Below, piece by piece: positions 33,955 through 42,673 of a stretch of DNA of 64,000 nucleotides (positions are counted from its first letter, which is position 1; every line of letters starts with the position of its first letter). This DNA comes from Desulfobacca acetoxidans DSM 11109 (lineage in GTDB: Bacteria; Desulfobacterota; Desulfobaccia; Desulfobaccales; Desulfobaccaceae). The notes below the pieces were generated by a model that saw nothing but the letters and a program-made list of their open reading frames with translations, was not told the origin of the DNA and made no database searches. The DNA is taken from positions 2,976,001 to 3,040,000 of the forward strand of contig NC_015388.1 of assembly GCF_000195295.1 (NCBI RefSeq), written 5' to 3'. The translations under genes and the position numbers were made by a program.

Positions 33955-34452
33955 ATGGGAAAAAGAGGAACAGAAATCGTCGGAATGGATGTCAAAGAAT
34001 TGCTGGACCTGTTAAACAAGGCCTTTGCCGATGAATGGCTTGCTTATTATCAATATTGGGTGGGAGCCAAGGTCGTGCGCGGGCCGATGAAGGACGCAGT
34101 GGCGGCCGAACTTTTGCAGCATGCCACCGAAGAACTGATGCACGCCGACATGGTGGCCAACCGTATCATTCAGCTAGGCGGGAAACCCATTACTGAACCC
34201 AAGAAGTGGTATGAATGGTCCGGCTGCGGGTATCTTCCCCCTGATGACGACTACGTCAAGAAGATCTTGGAACAGAACATTGACGGGGAACGCTGTGCCA
34301 TCTCGTACTACGACCAATTGATGAAAAAAACCCGGGACAGCGATATCGTTACTTTTAATATGGTCACCACCATCCTAGAGCAGGAGGTGGAGCACGAGGA
34401 GGACCTGCAATCTCTGCTGGAAGACCTGGAACTGATGATGGGCCGCAGGTAA
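33955..34452 (+). CDS. Dps-like ferritin (DPSL/thioferritin type)
   Basis: 165 residues of a four-helix ferritin fold, with AAGGA upstream of the ATG. Probable diiron ligands are Glu27 (DEWLAYYQY), Glu60 and His63 (EELMHAD), Glu112 (DGER), and Glu143/Glu146 with His147 (EQEVEHEED). Cys91 and Cys114, 23 residues apart, resemble the cysteine pair near the metal site that marks DPSL or thioferritin proteins of archaea and anaerobes. These cages oxidise Fe2+ with peroxide and protect DNA from oxidative damage. It is next to the His-rich protein and has its own terminator. Confidence 0.82.
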   Translation: MGKRGTEIVGMDVKELLDLLNKAFADEWLAYYQYWVGAKVVRGPMKDAVAAELLQHATEELMHADMVANRIIQLGGKPITEPKKWYEWSGCGYLPPDDDYVKKILEQNIDGERCAISYYDQLMKKTRDSDIVTFNMVTTILEQEVEHEEDLQSLLEDLELMMGRR

Positions 34453-34481
34453 ATTGTCAACCCTGGATACCGAAATTGCAC

Positions 34482-34509
34482 GGGCGGGTATAAAAACCCG
34501 CCCATTTTT
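34482..34509 (+). terminator. Intrinsic terminator after the Dps-like gene
   Basis: GGGCGGGT and ACCCGCCC flank a short AT loop and are followed by ATTTTT. Confidence 0.75.
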
Positions 34510-34567
34510 ATGACTCTAGACTTATTTGAAAAAGGACCGGCGCACGAGGCCGCCCCGGCGACCGGAA

Positions 34568-35731
34568 TCAGGCCCTGATCTCTTCCTTAATGGAGACGGC
34601 GATCTTATACAAAACCGTCAGGATAAAGAAACCGGTAGCCCAGATACCCAAAGTAATCATGGCCTCCAAACCGGTAGGCCAGTATTCCGTGATGTGCTCC
34701 AAGGGGTTGGGGATAAAACCGGCCGAGACCAGACCCAAACCTTTGTCAATATAGGTAGTGATGATGATAAAAACGCAGGCTATGGCCAGGTGATTCTCAT
34801 TCTGCCGGACTTTCGGCGACACCATGAACAGTGCCGTAGCAATCATGCCCAGAAGAGAGAACCACATGAAGGGCACAAGCTGGCCTTTGCCTTCCAGACC
34901 CACGAAGAGATACTTGAAATGCAGCATGTGATCCGGAATCTGGCTGTAGAAGACGGTAAAGATCTCGCAGAAAAATAAGAAGATATTAACCAGGATGGCA
35001 TAGGTGACAATTTTTGCCAGGGTCTGGATCTGCTCTTTGCCGGGATCAAATTTCGTGTTATTGCGCACCAACAGGCAGAGCAGGATGAGCAGAGACGGAC
35101 CGGCGGCGAAGGCTGAAGCCAGAAAGCGGGGCGCCATGACGGCGGTCAACCAAAAACCCCGGCCGGGCAGACCGGCATATAAAAACGCCGTGACGGTGTG
35201 AATGGAAATAGCCCAGGGAATAGAGACGTAAATCAAAAATTTCACCCAGGGTTTGTACTTGGTGTCGTTGCGCTCCGCTTCCATAACATTCCAGCCGATG
35301 ACGATGTTCAACAGGAGATAGCCGTTGAGCACCACCATATCCCAGAAGAGCACCGATCCCGGCGTCGGATATTTAATAATATTAAATAACCGGTCCGGCC
35401 GCCCCAGATCAGCAACAATGAACAGCAGACACATTGAAACGGCGGCCACGGCCAGGAATTCGCCCAGGATGGTAATACGGCCGAAGGCCTTATAATCGTG
35501 CAGATAGTAGGGCAGAACCACCATAACCCCGGAGGCAGCCACACCGACCAGATAGGTGAACTGGGCAATATAAAAACCCCAGGAGACGTCCCGGCCCATG
35601 CCGGTAATGCCTAACCCGGTAGTAAGCTGTTGATAATAACCAAGGGCGCCCAAGGCGATGAGAAAACCCAGACCGGCCAGCACCCCAAAATATTTTTTGG
35701 TTCCTACAAACGCTTGCTCAAGCATAGACAC
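34568..35731 (-). CDS. dsrP: Sulfite reduction complex subunit DsrP (NrfD-like quinone protein)
   Basis: 387 residues, about ten hydrophobic segments, NrfD/PsrC family. DsrP sits in the inner membrane and exchanges electrons between the menaquinone pool and DsrO/DsrJ. Visible landmarks are the N-terminal helix LAGLGFLIALGALGYYQQL and the polar loops PYYLHDYKAFGRI and GRPDRLFNIIKYPTPGSVLF. It is the last gene of dsrMKJOP, one base after dsrO. The gene order identifies it beyond the generic NrfD family. Confidence 0.93.
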   Translation of the reverse strand: MSMLEQAFVGTKKYFGVLAGLGFLIALGALGYYQQLTTGLGITGMGRDVSWGFYIAQFTYLVGVAASGVMVVLPYYLHDYKAFGRITILGEFLAVAAVSMCLLFIVADLGRPDRLFNIIKYPTPGSVLFWDMVVLNGYLLLNIVIGWNVMEAERNDTKYKPWVKFLIYVSIPWAISIHTVTAFLYAGLPGRGFWLTAVMAPRFLASAFAAGPSLLILLCLLVRNNTKFDPGKEQIQTLAKIVTYAILVNIFLFFCEIFTVFYSQIPDHMLHFKYLFVGLEGKGQLVPFMWFSLLGMIATALFMVSPKVRQNENHLAIACVFIIITTYIDKGLGLVSAGFIPNPLEHITEYWPTGLEAMITLGIWATGFFILTVLYKIAVSIKEEIRA

Positions 35732-35732
35732 C

Positions 35733-36548
35733 TCACACGATGTAATAGACTTGGGGATTTGAGCCCAGATGTGCTTTGCGCCGCAAGGTAAAGTTGGCGC
35801 GCAGCAACTCCCGCACCTTAGACTTGGGATCAGCTAGATCGCCGAACACCATGGCACCCCCTGAGGCTTCGACGCAGGCCGGCAGTTGCCCCTTGGCTAC
35901 CCGCTCATCGCAGAAGGTGCATTTCTCTACCACGCCGATCTCCCGGGTGGGATAATTCATGTTCACTTCCTTCAGATAAGGACGGGGGTCTTTCCAGTTG
36001 AAACTGCGGGCCCCGAAGGGACAGGCCGCCATACAGTAGCGGCAGCCGATACATCGATGCATGTCCATCATGACCATGCCGTCCGGACGCCGGAAGGTGG
36101 CCTGAGTCGGGCAGACCCGCACGCAGGGAGGATTATCACAGTGGTTACAGAGCACCGGAAACTTCATATGATGCAATTTTTCCGCTAGATTGGCATGCTC
36201 ATCGCCCGGAAAGGCGTTGTGAAAATCTTCCGTCCAGAGCCACTTAATCCGAAAGCGGTTCTGGTCTTCCGGAGAGACGCCTGCAACCGCTTCTTTCGGC
36301 TGAGCAATATTTGGAACATTGTGGGTAAGGTGACAGGCGTTCATACATTTCTGGGCGGTCTTCTCGTCCATTTTGCGCATGTCGATCACCATGGCCCATC
36401 TTTTGGCTTTTAAGGCATTAGGCTCCGGGGCGTAGGTTTGGGCCTCCAATTGGCCGGGCGCCAGCAGTTCAAAAGCCGTTTTACCACCCAATCCCAGGAG
36501 CGTGGAGAGACCAGCTAAGCGTAAGAATTCTCGTCTGTTTATACCCAT
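35733..36548 (-). CDS. dsrO: Sulfite reduction complex iron-sulfur subunit DsrO
   Basis: 271 residues. A twin-arginine signal (INRREFLRLAGLSTLLGLGG) exports the folded protein to the periplasm. Cysteine clusters for [4Fe-4S] centres appear in CNHCDNPPCVRVCP, CIGCRYCMAACP and CTFCDERVAKGQLPAC, plus an N-terminal CMNAC. DsrO carries electrons between DsrJ and the membrane partner DsrP. Its start coincides with the stop region of dsrJ, and dsrP follows one base after its end. Confidence 0.94.
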   Translation of the reverse strand: MGINRREFLRLAGLSTLLGLGGKTAFELLAPGQLEAQTYAPEPNALKAKRWAMVIDMRKMDEKTAQKCMNACHLTHNVPNIAQPKEAVAGVSPEDQNRFRIKWLWTEDFHNAFPGDEHANLAEKLHHMKFPVLCNHCDNPPCVRVCPTQATFRRPDGMVMMDMHRCIGCRYCMAACPFGARSFNWKDPRPYLKEVNMNYPTREIGVVEKCTFCDERVAKGQLPACVEASGGAMVFGDLADPKSKVRELLRANFTLRRKAHLGSNPQVYYIV

Positions 36549-37039
36549 TACTTCGCCTCCGACTGCGCCACTTGCTTTTTCTCTTTTTCAAAATGACAGC
36601 CCCAACAGTTGGGAACGACTGCGACATAGTTATGGCACTGATCGCAGAACTGACTCTTGTTGGAGTGACATTCCAAACAATTGTTCGACAAGCTGGCGAG
36701 ATATTTCTTCCCCTTGCTGTTGATATAGTCGCGATGGGCATTGCGGACCGCTTCATCCCGCCAGGATACTAACAGCAGCATGTGGTTGGCCCGCATGAAC
36801 TCTTTGTCCTCGATACAGGTGCGGTTTTTTTCAGGAAGCGCCATGATAGCAGCGGTGTTGAGTTTAGGATCAGGCGCCGGCACCACCTTGCCGATGTTCT
36901 TCCATAGCGGCATCGTCACCAGAATCAGAAATATCGCCAGACCGGCCAAGATGCCTTTGATATTATAAAGCTTCTTGGGTACCTTGGGTTTGTCTGCAAA
37001 CCAGCCGAATTCGTTTTTATAATCGCCGTTGTGTTCCAT
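36548..37039 (-). CDS. dsrJ: Triheme cytochrome c DsrJ
   Basis: 163 residues. An uncleaved N-terminal membrane helix (about 30-47, GILAGLAIFLILVTMPLW) anchors a periplasmic domain with three CxxCH haem sites: CLECH, CDQCH and CWGCH. The isolated Cys in RTCIEDKEF matches the unusual His/Cys haem ligand known for DsrJ. It passes electrons within the DsrMKJOP complex. It overlaps dsrO by one base and follows dsrK immediately. Confidence 0.93.
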   Translation of the reverse strand: MEHNGDYKNEFGWFADKPKVPKKLYNIKGILAGLAIFLILVTMPLWKNIGKVVPAPDPKLNTAAIMALPEKNRTCIEDKEFMRANHMLLLVSWRDEAVRNAHRDYINSKGKKYLASLSNNCLECHSNKSQFCDQCHNYVAVVPNCWGCHFEKEKKQVAQSEAK

Positions 37040-38677
37040 TTATTCCGCTTCCTCCTCTTCGGCAGCCTCTTCTCCGAACCCAACCAGATCGCGATCCCGC
37101 AGGTCGGTGGTACGTTCAATCTCGTCATCGAAGATCAGGGCGTTGCCCACCATTTCGGTGATGCCGGTAACATCGACCTCGGGCACCCAATACTGCATCA
37201 GCGTCGGCAGGGTCGCCCGGTCCAGGGCGCAGACACAGCCAAGATGGTTGACGCCATACTTCTCAGCCACATATTTGACTGCATTGGCTCGGGGCAAACC
37301 GCCCAACATCCGGATATCCATGTTCTCATTGGCATTCAGACCGGCACTGCTGCCGCAGCAGAACGTCTTTTCCCGGATGGTGTTGGGTGGCATCTCGAAG
37401 AAATTCTCTTTCGGCAAAACCTGGTTGATAATATACCGCGGCTCTTCGAGAAGACCCATAGCTCTCGCCGGGTTGCAGGAATCATGAAAAGTCAGTTTGA
37501 TATGGGCGTTTCTCTGGGGATCAACTTTGAGCTTACCGTGTTTGAAGAGGTCGGCGGTAAATTCGGAAATATGCACCATCTTGTGGAGTTTGGCGGTCTC
37601 GAATTTAGTGCCGGTGATGGGAGAGACCGGCTCTTCCAGAAAATCCACCGGCGCGAACCACGTAGGCATATACTGGTTGCAGACCCGCCACATGTGGCCG
37701 CATTCGCCCCCCAAAATCCACTTCACCTTCAGGCGCTTGGCCTCTTCATACATCTTGGCGTTCAACCGTTTGCCCATCTCATGGGACACGAACCATCCGA
37801 AGTTACCTCCCTCGGCGGCATAGGTGCTCATGGTGTAATCGAGACCGATATACTTGAACAACAACAGATAGCCCATCAGGGTGTAGGTCCCGGGATCGGC
37901 AAAATAGTCCCCCGACGGCACGATGAAGAGAATCTCAGCACCCTTTTTGTTGATGGGCACCGGAGTGGAAATACCCGTGATACGTTCGTTCTCCTCCGCC
38001 AAGAAGTCGATCATGTCCTTGAAGGCCTGCGGAGTGGCGCCGATGTGGCTGCCGCGATCATAGCATTGGGCCACGGAAGCCATGGCCCAATCGATATTGA
38101 GTCCTACTGATGACAGCAATTCCCGGCCAATCAGGGTCATTTCGGCCATATCTATGCCGTAGGGACAGAAGACCGAACAGCGCCGGCAGATAGTACATTG
38201 ATGCAGATAAAAGAACCACTCTTTCAGCACGTCTTCGGTAAGGTCACGGGCGCCGGCCAGTTCCCCTAAAACTTTACCCGCGGTCTTAAAATACCGCCGG
38301 TACACCGACCGCATAAGTTCGGCCCGCATGACCGGCATATTCTTGGGGTCGCCGGTGCCGAGGAAAAAGTGGCATTTGTCGGCACAGGCACCACACCGGA
38401 CACAAATATCAAAGAAAAGCTTCAAGGACCGAAACCGCTCCAACCGGTCTTCCATACCTTGAAGAACAATCTCTTTCCAATTATCCGGGAGCTTCCAGTC
38501 GTCCTCGGCGACGTTCCAGTCTCTTGGATAGGGATAATCAACTAATTCCACCCACTTGCGGCTGGCGGCGTTGACGTAGTACCCGGGCCGGATATCAGCC
38601 TTGGTTTCCATCCAACTTTTGGCCGGAAGCTTGTAATCTATCTGTATTAATTCTGCAGGTTTAGGAATCTTAGCCAT
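37040..38677 (-). CDS. dsrK: HdrD-like catalytic subunit DsrK
   Basis: 545 residues, cytoplasmic. Two ferredoxin-type clusters are present in CVRCGACADKC and CTICRRCSVFCPYG (about 93-190). The C-terminal half has CCG-type segments (HDSCNPARAMG and CCGSSAGLNANEN), which bind the special [4Fe-4S] cluster used for disulfide chemistry in heterodisulfide reductase. In sulfate reducers DsrK with DsrM reduces the DsrC trisulfide, completing sulfite reduction. It ends where dsrJ begins and overlaps the end of dsrM by one base. Confidence 0.95.
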   Translation of the reverse strand: MAKIPKPAELIQIDYKLPAKSWMETKADIRPGYYVNAASRKWVELVDYPYPRDWNVAEDDWKLPDNWKEIVLQGMEDRLERFRSLKLFFDICVRCGACADKCHFFLGTGDPKNMPVMRAELMRSVYRRYFKTAGKVLGELAGARDLTEDVLKEWFFYLHQCTICRRCSVFCPYGIDMAEMTLIGRELLSSVGLNIDWAMASVAQCYDRGSHIGATPQAFKDMIDFLAEENERITGISTPVPINKKGAEILFIVPSGDYFADPGTYTLMGYLLLFKYIGLDYTMSTYAAEGGNFGWFVSHEMGKRLNAKMYEEAKRLKVKWILGGECGHMWRVCNQYMPTWFAPVDFLEEPVSPITGTKFETAKLHKMVHISEFTADLFKHGKLKVDPQRNAHIKLTFHDSCNPARAMGLLEEPRYIINQVLPKENFFEMPPNTIREKTFCCGSSAGLNANENMDIRMLGGLPRANAVKYVAEKYGVNHLGCVCALDRATLPTLMQYWVPEVDVTGITEMVGNALIFDDEIERTTDLRDRDLVGFGEEAAEEEEAE

Positions 38678-39711
38678 TACTTCTCCTTTTCAACTGGCAG
38701 TCCAGCCTCAATCATAGCTTCGCGATAATGATCTTCCTGGTGCATATAATCCGGAAATTTTACCGGATAATTCCATGGGTTGACATGCAGCCGCCAGCGA
38801 TTGTCACCGGGGAGATTCCGGGTGGGGCTGAAAAACACTCCCGGAGCGTGCATCAGTTTGCTAAAGGGAAAATAAACAAACAACACACAAACCAGGAAAA
38901 GGTGGATATAAAAGATCGAACCGATGCCCGCCGGAACCACCGGTTTTAAGGTCGCCAGACCGATGGCCAACTGCTTCACTGCAGCGATATCGACCTTATA
39001 GAAGTAACGCATCAGGATACCGCTGACGCCGATGGAGATGATCAGCAGCAGGGGGAAATAATCCGCCGCCAAAGAGAGATAGCGCAGCGTCGGGGTGTAG
39101 ATGCGGCGGGCCAGCAGATAGGTAACCGCCAGAACCAGAATAACCCCGGTCAGGTATACCGTGGGCACGTAGAATTGCACAAAACCGTCGGCTTCCGCCA
39201 GAGCCGTAACAAAATGCGGCACCGGTTGGGTGAAAAACCGGATATGCCGCAAGATCACCACCAGAAAGGCATAGTGAAAGGCAATAGCCCCCAGCCATAG
39301 CCACTTGTAGGACCAGTAGACCAGGCGGGACTTTTCCGGGTTGTCTTTATCCCGCCGCAACTCACTGCGAATGTTGCGGAAGAGACTGCGAAAAGCCAAT
39401 ACCTCCAGCGCCATGCGCGCCACCGTCCAGAGCCTGGTATCCGGATTGTCTAATTTATCGGCGATAGTTCTCTTAAACCAGGGCAGCGTCCTAACTTGGG
39501 CGCACGTGGTGGGAATTTTGAAAGGGACGGGCGACCGCGCCCAACTGATGATCCGATAGATCAGGCCCTCAAAGAAGATGAGCACGGCCAGATACGGGAT
39601 CACCACCCCGAAAACAAACTCTAAATTGGCTTTGACCCCGATGTAGGCGATGGCCACGAGGGCTAGGACCGCTATCAAGGGCACAAGGAAATGACGCTTA
39701 AAAAAATCCAT
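38677..39711 (-). CDS. dsrM: Cytochrome b subunit DsrM (NarI-like)
   Basis: 344 residues with five to six membrane helices. DsrM resembles NarI and binds two haems b with histidines in the helices; it oxidises menaquinol for DsrK. Visible features are the first helix (LVPLIAVLALVAIAYIGV), AFHYAFLVVILRHIRFF and FYIHLFLVCVLFVYFPFSK with candidate haem ligands, and a soluble C-terminus (HEDHYREA-type). It is the first dsr gene and follows the RsbRD_N gene by 46 bases. Confidence 0.94.
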   Translation of the reverse strand: MDFFKRHFLVPLIAVLALVAIAYIGVKANLEFVFGVVIPYLAVLIFFEGLIYRIISWARSPVPFKIPTTCAQVRTLPWFKRTIADKLDNPDTRLWTVARMALEVLAFRSLFRNIRSELRRDKDNPEKSRLVYWSYKWLWLGAIAFHYAFLVVILRHIRFFTQPVPHFVTALAEADGFVQFYVPTVYLTGVILVLAVTYLLARRIYTPTLRYLSLAADYFPLLLIISIGVSGILMRYFYKVDIAAVKQLAIGLATLKPVVPAGIGSIFYIHLFLVCVLFVYFPFSKLMHAPGVFFSPTRNLPGDNRWRLHVNPWNYPVKFPDYMHQEDHYREAMIEAGLPVEKEK

Positions 39712-39757
39712 CTACAGTCACCTCATCATTAAATTGATAACCATGCCTATCTTGTGC

Positions 39758-40285
39758 TTAAGTTCCAGACCGCTCCTCAAAAACCTCAGAGCCTAAACCA
39801 AACCGGCGCAACAGGCCGCTGACACATCGTTTAACCTCTGATAATTTAACTTCGTTCAATTTTTCCCGCCGCTCCATATAGACGTTAAAACCCAACAGCG
39901 CCAAACCATCGATGCGATCCTCAATCTCATACATCTCCTGGATATAGGCGGGATTCTGCAACTGCTGGGCAAGTTCCGACCGGATGATTTTCTTTAAAAG
40001 AAATAAAAAAGCCATCGCCCGCGCAGGGGTGTGCTCCTGGAGGGCTTTAATCTTTAAGACCTCATCCAGATGGGTAAACAACTCCTCGGCTTGGATATCC
40101 GAAAGAAAGGCATCCAGCACCCCGGTCAATCCCCGGGTAAGTTGATAAGATATGGGGTTGGCAAAGCGATCTTTCTGCGTTTTTAGGAAACGAGCCGTCT
40201 CCGGTACATAACTTTCAAAGACCAAATTGCGCCACTGCTCTAAAATTTCAGCCCTTTTTGCCGCCAACAGATCAATTAATGCCAT
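39758..40285 (-). CDS. RsbRD_N-domain protein preceding dsrM
   Basis: 175 residues, all-helical, resembling the RsbRD N-terminal domain (LIDLLAAKRAEILEQWRNLV at the start, LTRGLTGVLDAFL in the middle, KKIIRSELAQ near 95). In RsbR-type proteins this domain senses a ligand ahead of a STAS domain; here the STAS part is absent. From memory, such a protein is a regular companion of dsrM in sulfate reducers, possibly sensing redox state or haem, but no function is proven from sequence. A probable promoter lies 30-60 bases upstream. Confidence 0.75.
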   Translation of the reverse strand: MALIDLLAAKRAEILEQWRNLVFESYVPETARFLKTQKDRFANPISYQLTRGLTGVLDAFLSDIQAEELFTHLDEVLKIKALQEHTPARAMAFLFLLKKIIRSELAQQLQNPAYIQEMYEIEDRIDGLALLGFNVYMERREKLNEVKLSEVKRCVSGLLRRFGLGSEVFEERSGT

Positions 40286-40316
40286 CGCCCGATTATCCCG
40301 TCCATTTTATTTGTGA

Positions 40317-40346
40317 AAGATACAACATTCTCAAATTTGGTGTCAA
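40317..40346 (-). promoter_or_regulatory. Putative sigma-70 promoter of the RsbRD_N-dsrMKJOP operon
   Basis: On the minus strand TTGACA (40341-40346) and TATCTT (40317-40322) with an 18-base spacer. Transcription would start about 25 bases before the RsbRD_N ATG. AT-rich DNA lies directly upstream. Confidence 0.4.
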
Positions 40347-40506
40347 GGGAAAAATGCACCATCCCTCTTCTGCCGTATGTTATTGATATTTATATTATAT
40401 TATAAATTTAGGGGCTCATTGTCGTCCGCTTGCTGCTCTCATAGCCTTCCATCGATCACAGCCTGATCCGGCCTTCTCAGGCGGTAAATTGCCGGACAAG
40501 TTGCCC

Positions 40507-40785
40507 TCACGTGTCAGCCTCAGGAGGCGGCAGGCGAAGGACCCGCTTTTCATGCTTGTCCCCTTGTTCCGGCGTCGGCGACCGCCAGGGGAAGGGAAGC
40601 TTCCCGCCATACTTCGACAGGTCAAACCAATAGAGGTTGACGGTCAATAAGAGGCTCAGACCGACAATATAAGCCGGACTATCCGCCTCCACTGCCCTCA
40701 AGAGGAACTTGGCGGCAATAAAACAGCAAAAGAAGCGCACGCCAAAACCGAAAATCCATCGCATCGGATCTGCTCGAACCGGCAA
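40507..40785 (-). CDS. Small membrane protein, unrecognised
   Basis: 92 residues from a TTG at 40785 with AGGAA upstream, or 85 from an ATG at 40764. Two hydrophobic stretches (about 10-28 and 38-54) are followed by a soluble tail with FPWRSPTPEQG and a charged end. It starts 22 bases after the uspA stop on the same strand, so the two are probably cotranscribed. No family recognised. Confidence 0.5.
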   Translation of the reverse strand: MPVRADPMRWIFGFGVRFFCCFIAAKFLLRAVEADSPAYIVGLSLLLTVNLYWFDLSKYGGKLPFPWRSPTPEQGDKHEKRVLRLPPPEADT

Positions 40786-40807
40786 AATTCCTGAAATCCG
40801 GCGTTGT

Positions 40808-41272
40808 TTAACTCGCCATGGGGGTTATCAAATGCACCGGCACCGTCGACTGCGCCATGATCTTGCGGGCGACACTGCCAAAATCGGCGCTCTTCTGATC
40901 CAGGTCGTCATGGCCCCGGCCATGGGCGGTGAGCACCACGATATCCGCCTTCTCCTCTTGTATTGCCTTGAGGATTTCCGCCGCCGGATCCCCCTGGACC
41001 AACTTCAAACTCATAAAGGGACATGCCTTGAGATTCTGATCGCAGATGGCCTCCATCTGTTTCTTTGCCTGATCTAACTCCCATTCCTGAAAATGTCTCA
41101 GGTGTTCGGCGCTGGGATAGCTGTAAGCGCCGGTCATCGCAGTCAGATCGGTCCCCACGTACATCAATACGACCCGAGCCTGATATTTATCCGCCAGGGA
41201 GACCACATGCCTCGCAGCCTTTAGAGAATTCCTGGACAGATCGGTAGGCCACAGAATAGTCTGTACCTCCAT
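40808..41272 (-). CDS. Universal stress protein (UspA family)
   Basis: 154 residues, one Usp domain. It starts with VQTILWPTDLSRNSLKAARH and ends with KIMAQSTVPVHLITP. The ATP-binding loop (HGRGHDDLDQKSADFGS) is longer and more charged than the G-2x-G-9x-G[ST] consensus, so ATP binding is doubtful. GGAGG-type sequence precedes the ATG. It lies upstream of the dsr operon on the same strand and divergent from the ferredoxin. Confidence 0.85.
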   Translation of the reverse strand: MEVQTILWPTDLSRNSLKAARHVVSLADKYQARVVLMYVGTDLTAMTGAYSYPSAEHLRHFQEWELDQAKKQMEAICDQNLKACPFMSLKLVQGDPAAEILKAIQEEKADIVVLTAHGRGHDDLDQKSADFGSVARKIMAQSTVPVHLITPMAS

Positions 41273-41469
41273 AAAAAAAACCTCCTCCGCTCAGCCTTAT
41301 CAATCATTGGTTGCCTGTGAGAATACCACATTCAGTGATATCTAACAAAACTTTTATGTGAAAAAAATTATTTTTACCGAAGCCGAAAAATACTATTCCG
41401 TGGAAAAACAACGACTATAATTACAAATCTCCCTGGAATCATTATATATACTATAATGGCAAGAATTTC

Positions 41470-41496
41470 TTGACAGATGTGATTGTGAAGGATAAT
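41470..41496 (+). promoter_or_regulatory. Possible sigma-70 promoter for the ferredoxin
   Basis: TTGACA (41470-41475) and GATAAT (41491-41496). The 15-base spacer is short, so the -10 may instead be a neighbouring AT word. It lies 48 bases before the ATG. Confidence 0.3.
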
Positions 41497-41543
41497 TTAA
41501 TCCTAGCATGCGCGGTAATCTTTAAAAGGAGGATGAATCTCTC

Positions 41544-41732
41544 ATGGCCTGGAATGTTGAAGTTGATCATGACAAATGTACCGGTTGCGAGGAATGTGTT
41601 AACGTCTGTCCTGCTGGTGTCCTTGAGATGCAAGACGGCAAATCTACTCCGGTCAATATTGATGAATGTCTGGGGTGTGAAAGCTGCGTTGAGGTTTGCG
41701 AGGCCGGCGCTATCACCGTTACCGAAACCTAA
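41544..41732 (+). CDS. 2[4Fe-4S] ferredoxin
   Basis: 62 residues with two C-x2-C-x2-C-x3-C cluster motifs: [14 protein letters not shown] and [14 protein letters not shown]. The second cluster has Glu in place of the usual Pro after the last Cys. It is a small soluble electron carrier of anaerobic metabolism; its partner is not shown. AAAAGGAGG precedes the ATG by 11 bases. It is convergent with the SlyD gene. Confidence 0.92.
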   Translation: MAWNVEVDHDKCTGCEECVNVCPAGVLEMQDGKSTPVNIDECLGCESCVEVCEAGAITVTET

Positions 41733-41804
41733 TCACTGGACCACGGTCAGACGACGCTGGCCGCACCGACGCAGCCAGCGTTGTTTGGTTCTAGCACCTG
41801 CCTC

Positions 41805-42311
41805 TCAGGTTTCACAGCTCTCCAACTCCCCCGCACAGGCCTCGCACTGTTGCAACGGTGCCAATTCCGGCGGCGTCGCCGGCCGCACTTCTAAGATCTT
41901 AACCCGATAATGCAGGTCCTCTCCCGCCAGGGGATGGTTCTGATCCACTATCACGACCTCACCTTTGACTTCGACAATTTTATAGGGGTACTCGACGGGA
42001 ATGGCGCAGGGGTATGGCACTACCGCCTGTCCGGGTTGCAGATCAACATGGTATGGAAAGCGTTTGCGATCCCATTCCTGTACCAGCCAGGGATCACGCA
42101 ACCCGAAGGCCTCGGTCGCCGGAATAATGAATCGACGCTCCTCCCCCGGTCTCATCCCCAGGAGTTGGTTCTCCAGAGCTGGCAGCAGTTCCCGATAGCC
42201 GACCACGAAGGTAAGCTCCTCCGGCTGCTCGGCCGATCCCCGGATATACTCGCCGGACGCCATCTGCAACCAATAAGCCAGACGCACAAAACAATCACGA
42301 TGAATGATCAT
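41805..42311 (-). CDS. slyD: FKBP-type peptidyl-prolyl isomerase, SlyD-like
   Basis: 168 residues with GAGGAG eight bases before the ATG. The FKBP core (VRLAYWLQMASGEYI, then FVVGYRELLPALENQLLGM) is interrupted by the insert-in-flap domain, and the ending VVIVDQNHPLAGEDLHYRVKI is the SlyD hallmark. A C-terminal CEACAGELESC tail could bind metal, replacing the His-rich tail of E. coli SlyD. It catalyses proline isomerisation and acts as a chaperone in the cytoplasm; a role in nickel delivery is only inferred. It stands alone. Confidence 0.9.
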   Translation of the reverse strand: MIIHRDCFVRLAYWLQMASGEYIRGSAEQPEELTFVVGYRELLPALENQLLGMRPGEERRFIIPATEAFGLRDPWLVQEWDRKRFPYHVDLQPGQAVVPYPCAIPVEYPYKIVEVKGEVVIVDQNHPLAGEDLHYRVKILEVRPATPPELAPLQQCEACAGELESCET

Positions 42312-42562
42312 GTATAATTCTCCTCAAAAATCGACTTAATTTTTATGCCTATGATATCTAAAATTTCTGAATCAGGCAATCACGCCCCACTGCAAAATAT
42401 TCTCTTTCTGTCAGGACACCTGAGCCATCTCATAGACATCCACAACGGATGAGGTTTGAATAATAATAAAGACTTTTAAAAATAATTCTTTATACTTAAT
42501 TAGTCTCCAGTCGGAAAGAGCTTTATTTTTGGGGTTATCCCTTGGTCAGGAGGCTCATAATC
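42312..42562. other. Intergenic region without gene
   Basis: AT-rich sequence with no gene that I can support. It includes the 18-base word TATTTTTGGGGTTATCCC at 42524-42541, the inverse of 33058-33075. Confidence 0.35.
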
Positions 42563-42652
42563 ATGCAGCTAATCGAATCTCAAACCTCTTTTCAACTGTT
42601 TTCTGACAGGTTTTGCAGAGTAAATGTGAATTTCAACTGCGGTCTGGGATGA
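42563..42652 (+). CDS. Possible 29-residue leader peptide
   Basis: ATG at 42563 is preceded by AGGAGG nine bases upstream and is open for 29 codons to TGA at 42650, ending 21 bases before the acyl-CoA synthetase gene. The peptide (QLIESQTSFQLFSDRFC at its start) has no recognisable feature. It may be a real small gene, a leader, or chance. Confidence 0.25.
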   Translation: MQLIESQTSFQLFSDRFCRVNVNFNCGLG

Positions 42653-42673
42653 CGCAGCCAAGCGGAGGCCAGG

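Noticed and set aside
37031-38110. 359-codon open frame opposite dsrK
   Set aside because: DsrK on the other strand is unmistakable, with its cysteine clusters; the antisense frame has no support.
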